A DNA stretch of 22,980 bases from CAYMLL01 sp964390645 (GTDB taxonomy: Bacteria; Planctomycetota; UBA8108), in contig CAYMLL010000098.1 of assembly GCA_964390645.1 (NCBI GenBank), forward strand, positions 1 through 22,980, given 5' to 3'. Positions 1 to 9,665 of the stretch are shown one piece after another (the first letter of the stretch is position 1; each line of letters starts with the position of its first letter). The notes under the pieces are model-generated. The model did no database searches. It was given only the letters and a program-made list of their open reading frames with translations, and was not told where the DNA came from. Both the position numbers and the translations under genes were made by a program.

Positions 1-807
1 GTAGCGGCTGAACCAGTGGTAGTTCTTGTCGAGCACGGCCTCACGAAGCTTCGCGACCGCAGCGTCGTTTCCGGTGACGCTGGCGCCGTTCGAGAAGAGG
101 TCCTTCATGACGACCCTGGCGACGGCCTGGTTCCCGTGGTCGAGAAGATGGATGCCGTTGAGCGTCAGGGACCGCGAAGCGGAAGCGTAGAGGCGCTTGG
201 TCGGGGTGAACAGATCGACAAAGCGTACGTTCTTCGCCGCGCAGACCTTCGCCATCGCCTCGGTGTAGACCTCGAGGCTGGCGTTGTTCTCGGAGCCGTC
301 CGGCAGGTGGGGGCTCTCGAGGTTCTCGTGGGCGATGGGTGAGAAGATGACGAGGCGCGGGGCGGATTTCCCGTTGTACTTCTGGTCACGCATGCCGTCG
401 AGCATGCCGGCGAGGTCGTTCCGGAAGCCGGCAAGGCCGTCTTCGCCGCGCAGCGCTTCGTTGTATCCGAAGAAGCAAAACACGACGTCGGACTTGTTCT
501 TGGCGAGCCACTGGTCGGGGCTACCGAAGTTGTTCGAGCGGGTCCGCGTCTTGATCTCGTCCGCGGAGAATCCGAGGTTGCGGAAGGTCAGCTCGTGCTT
601 CGGAAAGAGCGCGTGGATGTAGGTCTCCAGCCAGGCGTGGTGTTGCATACGATCGGCAAGCGTGTTGCCGATGTAGCTGACGTGGTCGCCGGGATTGAGC
701 TGGAAATCGGCCGCGTCAGAGAACGACGGCGCGAAACAGAAGATGGTCGCGAGGACGGCGGCGAGCAGGGACGGGCGAATTCTTCTCGTCATCGATTGGC
801 TCTTCAT
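1..807 (-). CDS. Secreted SGNH/GDSL hydrolase, PVC type (N-terminal part, runs off left edge)
   Basis: The frame is open from an ATG at 807 to base 1, so only the first 269 codons are present. A second in-frame ATG at 792 is an equally good start; it has a weak AAGAG in front of it. The N-terminus is a Sec signal peptide (basic TRRIRPS, hydrophobic LLAAVLATIFCF, cleavage near FSDA). The mature part begins with GDHVSYIGNTLADRMQHH, followed by NLGFSADEIKTR, a FFGYNEALRGEDG block and IFSPIAHENLESPHLPDGSE. These are hallmarks of the SGNH hydrolase domain found at the front of PVC-phylum heme-binding or 'membrane-bound dehydrogenase' proteins. The segment LNGIHLLDHGN near 140-165 supplies the usual catalytic Asp/His-type block. 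Members act outside the cytoplasm, probably as carbohydrate or lipid esterases. The C-terminal domain is outside the window, so a beta-propeller/cytochrome fusion cannot be excluded. Confidence 0.85.
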   Translation of the reverse strand, partial: MKSQSMTRRIRPSLLAAVLATIFCFAPSFSDAADFQLNPGDHVSYIGNTLADRMQHHAWLETYIHALFPKHELTFRNLGFSADEIKTRTRSNNFGSPDQWLAKNKSDVVFCFFGYNEALRGEDGLAGFRNDLAGMLDGMRDQKYNGKSAPRLVIFSPIAHENLESPHLPDGSENNASLEVYTEAMAKVCAAKNVRFVDLFTPTKRLYASASRSLTLNGIHLLDHGNQAVARVVMKDLFSNGASVTGNDAAVAKLREAVLDKNYHWFSRY

Positions 808-1203
808 GAGGACCGGGGTCGTCAAGGATCGCTCCGAACAGAGGACGCCATCGAAACAGACCTCCTACCGAACAAACAACCACGCGGCCCCGCCAGGGGA
901 ACATGCCGTTTCGGGCTCGACGTCTCGGGAGGGACGCCTCTTCCGCGCAGGAATCGACTCGCGCTATCTTCGGCGAGAGGGACGAGTGGATCAAGCATGG
1001 TGTCGGAGGGATCGGTGGGACTGATGGCGAGCGCCCCGGGAAACGCCGGGTCGCATGGGCCCCTCGACCTGTGGGGTCGAGAAACGGGAACACGACTCCT
1101 CCCCGCCGGCACCAGGTCGGCGAAGCCCGTTGCAGGGTGCACACAGGTGAACGACCTCCGGACTCTTGCCTCGACATGACCCTGCGCATGGCTTCGCAAG
1201 GCC
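808..1203. other. Intergenic stretch with no gene recognised
   Basis: This stretch lies between the start of the SGNH hydrolase gene and the integrase-type remnant. Several overlapping open frames exist on both strands, but they are rich in Arg, Pro and Ser, match no family I know and look like GC-rich noise. The last 65 bases (from about 1140) resemble the bases just upstream of the second integrase-type remnant (about 12118-12171), so the mobile-element relic probably starts here. Confidence 0.5.
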
Positions 1204-1311
1204 TTGACCCGCCTCGGCCAGGCCCTCGTCTTCCACGTCAAGATGCTCGCCGACCCGCCCAACCGACACCGGCAGAGGGCCGTCGACAGCCGCAGACGGC
1301 GGCCTGCCCCC
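1204..1311 (+). pseudogene. Integrase-type transposase remnant, copy 1
   Basis: The plus frame from 1204 reads LTRLGQALVFHVKMLADPP followed by NRHRQRAVDSRRRR. This matches the N-terminus of a family of DDE 'integrase core' transposases whose start reads roughly like QALVFRVKLLADRLNRRQQQVID. It aligns in frame and at nucleotide level (about 70% by eye) with copy 2 at 12172-12354, which keeps more of the protein. After RRRR the frame loses similarity, and no catalytic DDE domain follows. It is a dead fragment about 36 codons long, pointing towards the 3' end of the DUF5916 gene. Confidence 0.55.
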
Positions 1312-1343
1312 CGAGGGAGCACCACTCCCCGGCACACCGAGGC

Positions 1344-1403
1344 TCACGGAGTCGCCAGCCGCGAGCGCTCGAACACCTGTGGAGCCCGTGCACCGTACGG
1401 AGT
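1344..1403 (+). repeat. Diverged repeat shared with 21401-21460
   Basis: This 60-base block aligns without gaps to 21401-21460; I count about 43 matches out of 60. The shared core is GAGTCGCC.GCCGC.AG and CGT.CACC.TACG. In the right-hand copy the same bases lie at the end of a probable IS66-type zinc-finger remnant, so this is best read as a second, more decayed copy. Both copies sit within about 20 bases of the stop codon of a minus-strand gene (stops at 1421 and 21462). Confidence 0.45.
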
Positions 1404-1420
1404 CCAGGATCCGGTCGCTC

Positions 1421-3688
1421 TCAGAACCGGAAGCTGTACTGCAACTTCACTGACATTCTCGTGTCCTGGGCGGTGAATCGGAGATTGCCTGAATCTTCCT
1501 TGATCCAGCCCTGATGGAACGACAGGAAGACGTCGCTGCCAGGCTCGAGAGTCCACCGCATGCGACTCTGCCACCCCAGGTTATCTGACCGGTTGTCGTA
1601 CTGGATGAGGTTGGAGAACGTCAGGCGTGGAGACACCGAGAAATTGACGGTGGAGGTGTATATACGGGTGATGAAGTCGCCCTCGGGAAGGTGGGCGAAG
1701 GTCTGCTCGGACCTGAGCATGACGGTAAAGCGCGGTGGTAACTTGTAAGCGATCGAGCCCGAAACCCGCTCGGCCGATCCGGACCAGAAATCCCCGAAGG
1801 AGGCGCTGAAGAACCCCGAAAGCGGGCGTTTTCGAGCAGTCGAGACCACCGCCCTGAAGCGATTGGTATGGTACTCTCCGAGTGGAAGAACAACTCCGGG
1901 GGAGATCTCGAACGGCTCGAAGAGGCGCTCGAATCCTCGCGAATAGTCAGCGATGGCATGAATGGCATCCCCGGAGTTGAAGTGCCAGTCCACCGGGGTG
2001 ATATACAACTCCGAGCTCTCCATTCGACCATTATCCAGTCGATCGAAGCGGGTATAGTATATGTCGTGAAACATCTGCTGGATACCCAGGAAGTCCTTCG
2101 GTCGGGGATTGTAGCTTCCTGCTACACGGTACATTCGCACGTTACGTCGCTGTACAAATCCGATACCGGGATCGAAGTTCTCCTGAATCTCCCTGTAGAC
2201 GGCCATGCCGTCCCATTTGTCATTGGGATACCGAGCAGAGAGGCCGTACGACAGGTCGCGATCCGAGACGACCTCGTTGTCGCTTCTCAGCCCGAAAGCG
2301 TCGAAGACGAGGTTTCGCGATTCTCCGAGAAAGCGTGACGTGGCCAGACTCAGGTCGGCGCCGTATGTCGCTCCCGATTCTCCGGGCGCAGGGTTCCCGT
2401 GCGTGAAGATACCCCCCACATATGACTGCTCGTAAAAGTTCTGCTTGAATCGCCCCACCATGAAGTTCTTGTCCTCGACGAAGGAAGTATCCCGGGTCTG
2501 GACGTCGAGAATACCGATATCGGTTCGTCCGACCTTGCCGGTCAGCTTCGCCCCGACATCGATGGGCACTTCCTGTCCGCTCAACAATCCGATCCTGCGA
2601 CTGAAGAACGGAAAGACATCGGCGCCCGTGCCGGGAATCCCCCCAGGAGGCTCTGGCCCGGTGCTGGCGAAGCTGAAGACCCCCAGATCCTCCAGGAAGA
2701 ATGAGCGCTTCTCGGGGAACAGGAGCGAGAACCGGGTGAGGTTGATCTGCCGCGCATCCACCTCCGTTTCTCCGAAGTCAGTGTTGACCGTGCCTGTCAG
2801 CTTCAAGCTCGGAGTTATGTTGTAGACAGCATCGAGACCCGGCTCGAAGTCCGCCTCGTCGTCTCCCGTCGCTCTGGTGTGCAGCCAGCTGCTCGCGACG
2901 AAGGGTCGCACATCGAGGCCGACGCCCTGGTCGATCCCGGTCAAGTTGGAGATTCTCCCTGCCTCGGACACTTGCAGGAACGGGGTCTCGAGACGGGCTC
3001 CGGACCATACGTCCTCTTCGAGCTTCCTGTAGATGCTCCGTGAGATATTGAATCCCCAGACCGACTTGTCCGCCGGAAAACTGAGGCTCTTGAAGGGAAT
3101 CGCTATCTCCGCGGTCCACCCCTGGTCGGTGCGCCGGGTTCGTAGATCCCAGATCGCGTCCCAGTCAGTGTTCAACTCCTGGTTACCGAAGGTCAGACCG
3201 TCGACCAGCGCTCCGGCTGGATTCGTTGCAAAGTAGAATCCGTTGCGCTGGTCGCTGTAGGTATCAAGCAGGATCTCGATACGATCGTCGGAGCTCAGGC
3301 TGGCGTCCCGTTCCATCTGCGTGCCGATGACCTTGTCGGGCTCGGAGTCGTAAGCCATCACCCCGATATAGAGGTTCTCTGCATCGTACAAGAGAGTGAC
3401 GTCCGTCCTTTCGGAAGGCTTCTCTCCGGGACTGGGTTGCCGTTGAACAAGGTCGCCGATTCCAGGCGCGGTCTTCCAGCTGTCCTCGTCAAGCTCCCCA
3501 TCGATGGTGATCGCCTCGGTTGTTTCCGTCACCACCACGGTCCGGACGCCTGCTTGCAGCGCCACCGGGAGGGGATTATCACCAGCGAGCGTCCAGCAGC
3601 AAAACAGACAACCCCACGACCATGACAACAGAGCCGAGGAGATCGTGCGCCGCAGGAGCCTCGAGGATTCGGGGAAACTCCTCTTCAT
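1421..3688 (-). CDS. DUF5916-family outer-membrane protein with CBM9-like N-terminal domain
   Basis: This is a 755-residue protein starting at the ATG at 3688, which has only a weak ribosome site. Residues about 12-37 form a signal peptide (basic RLLRRTI, then LLSWSWGCLFCCWTLAG). Residues about 50-240 are a CBM9-like domain: ITIDGELDEDSWKTAPGIGD, then TDVTLLYDAENLYIGVMAYD and DDRIEILLDTYSDQRNGFYF. The rest is the DUF5916 region, which begins around GLDVRPFVASSW and includes TGTVNTDFGETEVDARQINL and FPEKRSFFLED. The end, LQYSFRF, finishes on Phe in an alternating pattern typical of outer-membrane beta-barrels. Length and domain order are normal for the family. Its exact role is unknown; members are often linked to carbohydrate binding or uptake at the cell surface. 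It is separated by 70 bases from the next gene upstream (3759-5309) and could share its transcript. Confidence 0.9.
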   Translation of the reverse strand: MKRSFPESSRLLRRTISSALLSWSWGCLFCCWTLAGDNPLPVALQAGVRTVVVTETTEAITIDGELDEDSWKTAPGIGDLVQRQPSPGEKPSERTDVTLLYDAENLYIGVMAYDSEPDKVIGTQMERDASLSSDDRIEILLDTYSDQRNGFYFATNPAGALVDGLTFGNQELNTDWDAIWDLRTRRTDQGWTAEIAIPFKSLSFPADKSVWGFNISRSIYRKLEEDVWSGARLETPFLQVSEAGRISNLTGIDQGVGLDVRPFVASSWLHTRATGDDEADFEPGLDAVYNITPSLKLTGTVNTDFGETEVDARQINLTRFSLLFPEKRSFFLEDLGVFSFASTGPEPPGGIPGTGADVFPFFSRRIGLLSGQEVPIDVGAKLTGKVGRTDIGILDVQTRDTSFVEDKNFMVGRFKQNFYEQSYVGGIFTHGNPAPGESGATYGADLSLATSRFLGESRNLVFDAFGLRSDNEVVSDRDLSYGLSARYPNDKWDGMAVYREIQENFDPGIGFVQRRNVRMYRVAGSYNPRPKDFLGIQQMFHDIYYTRFDRLDNGRMESSELYITPVDWHFNSGDAIHAIADYSRGFERLFEPFEISPGVVLPLGEYHTNRFRAVVSTARKRPLSGFFSASFGDFWSGSAERVSGSIAYKLPPRFTVMLRSEQTFAHLPEGDFITRIYTSTVNFSVSPRLTFSNLIQYDNRSDNLGWQSRMRWTLEPGSDVFLSFHQGWIKEDSGNLRFTAQDTRMSVKLQYSFRF

Positions 3689-3758
3689 GGCCCCGGAGAG
3701 TCCAGCACGTTCGTCCTGGTGTCCACTGACCAGCCCCCATGAACGCTACCACCTTCTA

Positions 3759-5309
3759 TCACGGTTTCAGCACCTCCGGATGCGGCCCGAGGGGCGGAGC
3801 TCCGAGGGCTGCCCGAAGAGGTTCGATCGCTTGCGATGCATCCGGCTGGCGAACAGACAGGCCATCGGGATCACCGAGCAAGCGCACTGCCAACCAGTAG
3901 GCCAGGAGGAAATCGACCCCGGAGACACACCGCTCGCCGGGATTCGAGATCACCTTGACGAGCGCGAAGGGGCAGCGAGTCCAGACGAACGAGCTGCGCG
4001 GTCGCAGATGGAGCGGAAGCGCGGTTCGGTTCTTCGGAATGCCGAACCGGTTGTTGAACCAAGCCCGCTCGACTGCGGGGTGATCCGTGACGTCAACGCC
4101 GTAGATTCGAGGGTCCGGAGCAAGGAGCCGCAGGTTCTCCAGGAGGTCGAACCGGGCGAACTCCGGCAGACGGTAGCGCGACGCACACACGAGGTGGAAG
4201 AAGGTGTTGCCCTCGTGACGTACGAGTCGCCAGAGATCCGCCAGGCTTGTGTCATAGGTGGAGAGAATCGTCGGGTCTCGCTCGAGCCGAGTGAGCGAGA
4301 ACAGCCCCATCATGGCCATGTTGTCGTTGTTGTGATTCGTCCTTCCGAAGATCTCGAACTTGGTGTTGCCGGTCGCTTCCGCATAGCCCCGCTCCAGGAG
4401 CTCCTCGTAGCGCTCGCGAAATCGAGGCTCTGCGGACAGGCGATACGCGAGGAGCTGGAAACCGAGAGCGAGCTGGGCGTTCGGCCCGATCGGGATTCCC
4501 AGAAAGTACCCCGCCAGATCACCATGTTTCGTTCGTTCGCCATCAGCGTCGACGATGTTCAGGTCGTTGGCCCAGATGTGATCGGCGACTGCTCGGGCGG
4601 GCTCGAGGATGAGGGCACGGACATCGGGATCGCCGTTCGCCGTGTCGATGCCGAGCTCCGTGACCACGGTCGCGTAGCCGAAGAGGATTCCGAAGTACTG
4701 GTCCTTGCTGACGGCGCCACGGTAGCGAAACCCGACATGAACGCCGCGTCCCGGACGCCATTCTTGATGGTCGCGCTCCCCACGAAGGGGGCGGTCGGCC
4801 GGATGGATCGCCCGAGCAAAGAGCCCCGGCTTTCCGGTCACGTCATGAAGCAGCTTCAGGCCCCCCAGCACGCGAAGCATGCGTTCTCTGTCGGCGGGGT
4901 CGCCGGTCGAGCGGAACTTCAAGGCGTACGTGGCCGCAAGCGCGCCCGTCCAGATGGTCTGGTCGGCGACGTTGTCGTAGATCTCCTCTGCTGACTCCGG
5001 CTGGTCGTGCTGACAGACCCTGCTGTAGACAAGAACTCCGGTCGAGGCGAGGTGATGATCGAGCAGATGGCGATCGATCGCACGCGCCTTCTCACCGAGG
5101 GGCCGGGCATAGTGATCCGGATACGAGTCCTTCCAGTGATCCCAGGGGATCGGATCGTGGACGGAGACGCAGCCCGTATTCACAAGCACGCTCAGACAGG
5201 CCACGCAGAGGAGAAGGTTGCAGGCCAGAACAGAGGCTGGCGATCCCGAACGCGATACATGACGACGGTTGGTTCGACGAGTGATGTCTCCACCAGCGAG
5301 TGCAGTCAA
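3759..5309 (-). CDS. Secreted (alpha/alpha)-barrel-like protein, probable glycosidase-fold
   Basis: The frame is open from an ATG at 5606, but the first ~126 residues from there look non-coding and have no ribosome site. A signal-like segment (basic RRTNRRHVSRSG, then VLACNLLLCVACLSVLVNTGC) only appears after a TTG at 5309, so I place the start there; it remains uncertain. The final Cys sits in a lipobox-like position, though VNTG is a poor match to the consensus. The mature part, about 470 residues, is rich in helical repeats: YDNVADQTIWTGALAATYAL, LRVLGGLKLLHDVTGKPGLF, FGRTNHNNDNMAMMGLFSLT. The spaced 'DN.AD...W' and 'NNDNMAM' motifs resemble six-hairpin (alpha/alpha) glycoside hydrolase-like proteins. 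No catalytic residues can be assigned, so enzyme activity is inference. The downstream neighbour, 70 bases away, is the DUF5916 barrel gene. Confidence 0.7.
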   Translation of the reverse strand: MTALAGGDITRRTNRRHVSRSGSPASVLACNLLLCVACLSVLVNTGCVSVHDPIPWDHWKDSYPDHYARPLGEKARAIDRHLLDHHLASTGVLVYSRVCQHDQPESAEEIYDNVADQTIWTGALAATYALKFRSTGDPADRERMLRVLGGLKLLHDVTGKPGLFARAIHPADRPLRGERDHQEWRPGRGVHVGFRYRGAVSKDQYFGILFGYATVVTELGIDTANGDPDVRALILEPARAVADHIWANDLNIVDADGERTKHGDLAGYFLGIPIGPNAQLALGFQLLAYRLSAEPRFRERYEELLERGYAEATGNTKFEIFGRTNHNNDNMAMMGLFSLTRLERDPTILSTYDTSLADLWRLVRHEGNTFFHLVCASRYRLPEFARFDLLENLRLLAPDPRIYGVDVTDHPAVERAWFNNRFGIPKNRTALPLHLRPRSSFVWTRCPFALVKVISNPGERCVSGVDFLLAYWLAVRLLGDPDGLSVRQPDASQAIEPLRAALGAPPLGPHPEVLKP

Positions 5310-5833
5310 GCCGACCGCGTACGGGCGGCCGAGAACACGTCGTGACGGGGTTCCCGACCTGCGGATGTCGGCGGCGGGGATCTTCCCGGAAACTGCTCTG
5401 AAAATGTCGGTTACGACGCATTCCGAAACCGTCGAAATCGGGAGCACCACCGCTCTCGGGATCGCGTTCAGCTTGCGGTGGAACACGCGACCACCCGGAG
5501 ACGTCGGCAGGTCCGAGACCGTCCCCCCGAACTCGCTCTGCTGCGGACCGGCCTTTCCTCGTGCCACCACCTCGCTCCCCTCGAGTAGCTCTGCCGCTTG
5601 CGCCATCAGCTGCTGTCACGTCGGACCTGGTTCGCTGCGGCGGCCCGACCCACGAAGCGTCTTCCCACTCACAGCTCTACCCCGCGAGGCGCGCCAATCG
5701 GACCGTCGTCCAGACCTGCATGGTACACCATACACCGGTGGCTTTGCGCGATCTCCAGATCGGACGCTTCGGGATCTGCAACGCACGTCACCCGGCCGCT
5801 GAATTCCGGAAGCCGTTTTCCGACGTTCTCCTT
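5310..5833. other. Intergenic stretch, or upstream extension of the preceding frame; nothing recognised
   Basis: From 5310 to 5606 the minus frame of the (alpha/alpha) protein stays open but reads as unremarkable sequence (for example TDIFRAVSGKIPAADI). From 5607 to 5833 neither strand shows a recognisable protein or RNA. I see no convincing promoter. A decayed mobile element is possible by analogy with other gaps in the window, but I could not read one here. Confidence 0.4.
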
Positions 5834-8800
5834 CTAGGGAGTGCAGGTAGCGGCGATCGTCGCGCACTCGAGAGGATCATCGTCCGTCGGGTCAGGAGCG
5901 CAGTCGCCGAACAGATAGACGGTCGCCGACGGAGATGGAGGCTGGGGCACGGACCCACCGGTGAACAGATAGCTGAACGTGATCACCGCATCGCTGATCA
6001 CGAGCGCGCCGTTGTCGTCCGTATCCGCCGCATCCTGGCATGCCGGCGCCGGACCTCCGGTGAAGAGAAAGTTCAGTGTCACGACACCGTCGGTCAGATC
6101 GACCACGTCACTCGAGTTGGAGTCTCCGCGGACGAAACGTGCCCCCGCGCAGATGTCCTCGTCAGCGCAGTCACTGTCGAGGCAGTCGACGTCGTCATCG
6201 CCGTCGTCGTCGACCCCGTTGTCGCAGATCTCCTCAGGAACCGCCCCCGACGGATCGAGGGAGATCGACACGCCGTCGACGGCGGCCTCGCCCGTGAGAG
6301 GATCCTGGAAGCGGAAGCGGAAGCCGTGACCGCCTCCACCCTCGAACACCTTGATCAGGATCGTGTGATCCCCTGCGGAGAGCGGCAAGAGCGTGTCAAC
6401 GACATCCAGGTTCGAGCAGAAGAATCCGCCCACATTCGGGTCGGCNNNNNNNNNNACACGGTGTCCTGTACCTCGTCCGGGGCGCCGAACCCTCGCGCGA
6501 CGGCGTTGATCCAGACCTCTTCGCCGTCGATCAGAACCTGGATCGCGTCGTCACTCGCCGTGCCGATGTCGAGCTCCATGTCCTCCTCCAGGTGGACATA
6601 CGTCACGGCGTACATCACGTTCTGGTTCACGTCTCCACCGTAATAGTCGTTGAAGTTGATCGAGTCGTCGGTATCCCTCCAGGCGTTCCAGGTTGGCACA
6701 CCGTCGGGGTTGATCGCGTCCTGATTCGGGCTGCCCTGCAGCCCCGGGCTGGCGGAAGCACCGCCGAAGTCCGTGTTGATCGTGTCTCCAGCGCTCGGCT
6801 GGATGTCCTCCTGAGTCGTCACGCCGTCGCTGAGGAAGTCGAGCCGTATGTTGGCCACCGAAGGAGCCGCGCCCCAGCCGAAGCCGGTGGGCTGCGCAAG
6901 CGGGCCGAGGAGCAGCCAGTCCTTGACGAAGCCCTGCTCCGAGTACGCCGGCGGGTACGTGCAGGGTGTCGACGGGATCGTACTCGAGTTCACGAGAGTG
7001 ACCTGCGAGATCCCCGCCGGGAGGTCGACACCGTCGATCGTCGCGCTCGTCGCGGCCCCGTCGACCGTCCGCACCTCGACGCCGTCGACATGGATCGAGA
7101 TCGGCACGTCCGTATCCGCGCCGGAAGGATTGGTCCACGTGAGGTCGAGGCCGCCCCCGGCGTTCTCCTCGCAGACGAGATCCTGGACCGGTCCGGGACA
7201 GCTGTCGAGGACCTCCCAGCCGTCGAAAACGACGGTCACGAGGTTGCAGCCGTCGTGCGAGGTCACGGCGAGACCGAGATGGAGGGTGTCCGGAGCGTCC
7301 GGCCAGTGATAGCTGTCGACCTGGACCCACTCACCTGGACGGCCTGCGAGGGCACCCTCCGTGTCCATCGCGTAGCCGACGAAATTGTCGCCGCAGCGGT
7401 CGAGCCGCAGCTCGTCGGAGTGCACGCCCGCGGGAAACTGCGCGCCGCTCCAGGTAGACCCGGCGTTCTGCGCGGGACGCCACTGGAAAGACGGCGGGTT
7501 GGGCGACACCGGTCCGTTGAGTTCGTCCTGCTGGTCGGAGACGTACACGTACGCAGAGCCCGCCGAGCAGTTCTCGCGAGCCATGATGCCGTGCTTGCCC
7601 CAGGTGCTCGCGCCCATCACGCGCTCGGACACCAGCACGCGTGCGCTGAAGTCACCCGTGACCTCGCTCGACGCGAACATGCACTGGTCCGCAGTGTTCC
7701 AGATGTCGACACCACCCGCGGTGATCTCGATCTCGCCGCCGGCCGGCGAGCTGATTTGCGTGCCCGAGCACGGCGCGCCGATCGCGTGAGCGTTGGCGAA
7801 GCTCGGGTCGACGAACGGGCCGTCCTGCCGCGGCGCCGGGATCAGGTCGTGAACTCCGGTGCCGAGGATCGACGCGCCACCAGCGTCGCCCTTGAAGTTC
7901 ACCACGCCGCCGTCGATGTTGATGTCGTAGCTCAGCCCGGGATCCTCCAGCGCGTCGCGGCTGACCGTCCACTCGATCTGGACGCCATTGGGCGGAAACT
8001 CGTAGTCTTCCTCCTCGGGATCGAGCGAGATCCCGTAGCCTCCGCCGATCACGTCCCCGCTGGCCGAATCGACGAGACGAGCCCGGAAGCCGTGGCCTCC
8101 ACCGCCCTCGAAGATCTTCAGCACCAGCCGGTATCTCGCGCCGGCCGCGAGAACTCCCAGGGGCACAGTGTCCGGCGTAGCGCACGGGCCGCCGAGGCCC
8201 CGGGCAACGCTGTTGACGTGGACCTCGAGTCCATCATCCCCCACCTCGCTGAAGAGCACCTGGACGGAGTCGTCACTCGACAGGGCCAGGTTGACGTCGA
8301 TGTCCGTATCGCCGACCACGATGTAGGTGACGGCGTACATCATGACATTGTCGACGTTGCCGCCGTAGTAGTTGTTGAAGTCGATCGACGAGTCGTTGTC
8401 GACCCAGGCCGCCCACGTCGGGATACCGTCCGGGTTGATATCGCCGACCCCGAGGAGACCGAAGCTCGCCGCAGCCCCTCCGTAGTCGGTCTCCACGGTG
8501 TCTCCATGGCGCGGCTCGACGGTGGCATCGTCGACACGATCGCCATCGGTCAAGTAGTCGAGCTGCATGTCCTCGATGGACGGCGCCGCGCCGCCAACCT
8601 GCTCGAACGGACCCAGTAGCAGCCAGCCGTTGATGAAGGTGAGGTCGTCGCTGATTCCGTCCGGGATGTTGTCCGCGACGTTCGCGCCGGGGGCCGTCAC
8701 GTCTCCCGTGTCGAACGGTCCGATGGCGCTCTCCTGCACGGTAACCATCTGCTCGCCGCCACCCTCCTGAGTGATCGTGACGCTGATCGGGCCCGCCGAG

Positions 8801-9654
8801 GTCGGCGGACAGGTGGCGGGATCGCCGGGGTTGGAAGCGTCGCGCTGCGGCAGCGAGATCTCCGCGCCGCTGATCAGCGGGTCTGCGAACACACCGTGAG
8901 CGCAGCCGATCGAGCTGTTGCTGCCGCCCGTGGCGAGCGTCAGAAACAGAGCGTCCTCCGGAATCTCGAGCTGCATGAACTCGCCTTCATTGGCGTGGAT
9001 CGGTCCCACCCTGGCGGAGCCGAGAATCCCCTCGTCGTCGCTGACGATCGCGTACAGGTTGGTCTCGCCACCGCACCGGTCCATGCCGGCGTAGCTCGAG
9101 AAGTACCGCACCTGGTCGGGGCCGTGCTCGCTGCGGATCTCCTCCAGGTCGAACGTGATACCCGCCGACGCGTGGATGCCGATCGCGCGAACGAAGCTGA
9201 GACCCCCCGACCGGACGTCCGCGCAGTTCTTGTCGATGTCGTGCGTGGAGTCCTTGATGATGTGGTTCCACGTGTCGCCGGTCGCGTCCCCCCCCTGGAA
9301 CCCGAAACTGACGCCCTCCGTGTTGATCTCCATGTTCACGCTGTTGATGATGAAGACGGAGTTGATGAACACCGATGTCGCCGGATCGACTGCCTGGGGG
9401 TTGTCGCCGCTGTTCTGGATGTTCACGTTGTCGTGCTGCGGCTGGAACTCACCGGAGTCGGAGCTGATGCCAACCCATTGAGGATCCGCGGAGCCAGCGG
9501 TCCCATCGCCGTCGGCGACAAACTCGTTCATGAGGATCTGGGCGGAGAGATCCGAGCCCCGGCAGAACAACGTCAGCGCCGCGAAGCTCGCGACCGAGAC
9601 ACGATTGAGCCAGCCATGGCGCGTACCAGAGAACGACAGTGTGATCGACCGCAT
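5834..9654 (-). CDS. Large secreted multidomain carbohydrate-binding protein with dockerin-like C-terminus (split by assembly gap)
   Basis: The start is the ATG at 9654, fixed by a strong AGGAGG six bases upstream; the frame remains open further upstream, but that part is not real. There is a signal peptide (MRSITLSFSG, then VSVASFAALTLF, cleavage near DLSA). The order of domains is: an NPCBM-like domain (about residues 120-260); module A (about 338-545, starting GWLLLGPFEQ); a DUF1349/concanavalin-like part (about 610-818, with WGKHGIMARENCSAGSAYVY); an Fn3-like part (about 820-890); and module B (from about 906, DWLLLGPLAQ). Module B duplicates module A, and both end in FEGGGGHGFR. After the gap come a MopE-like acidic segment (EEICDNGVDDDGDDDVDC) and two calcium-binding repeats (RGDSNSSDVVDLTDGVV and DTDDNGALVISDAVITF). 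The N run is inside module B. The two halves join only if the true gap length is 2 modulo 3, so the 10 Ns are not exact. Total length is about 1,270 residues. It is likely extracellular or surface-attached polysaccharide binding. Confidence 0.85.
6446..6455. other. Assembly gap (10 N) inside the large secreted protein gene
   Basis: Ten N bases separate the frame ending ...GAPDEVQDTV from the one beginning ADPNVGGFFCSN. Module A shows the same arrangement, with PDTV followed by a short loop before the FEGGGGHGF block, so the two flanks clearly belong to one gene. A gap of exactly 10 would shift the frame, so its length is a placeholder. Confidence 0.95.
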
Positions 9655-9659
9655 CTCGA

Positions 9660-9665
9660 ACCTCC
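9660..9665 (-). promoter_or_regulatory. Strong ribosome binding site of the large secreted protein gene
   Basis: On the minus strand the bases read AGGAGGTTCGAG followed by the ATG at 9654. The perfect AGGAGG with six-base spacing decides the start against upstream in-frame candidates as far as 9909. Confidence 0.7.

Noticed and set aside
3504..4994. 496-codon plus-strand open frame
   Set aside because: It is antisense to the (alpha/alpha) protein and the end of the DUF5916 gene, and its composition is that of a reverse-strand shadow.
6592..8619. 675-codon plus-strand open frame across the large secreted protein gene
   Set aside because: It is a shadow of the minus-strand gene, rich in Val/Arg/Asp, with no family signature.
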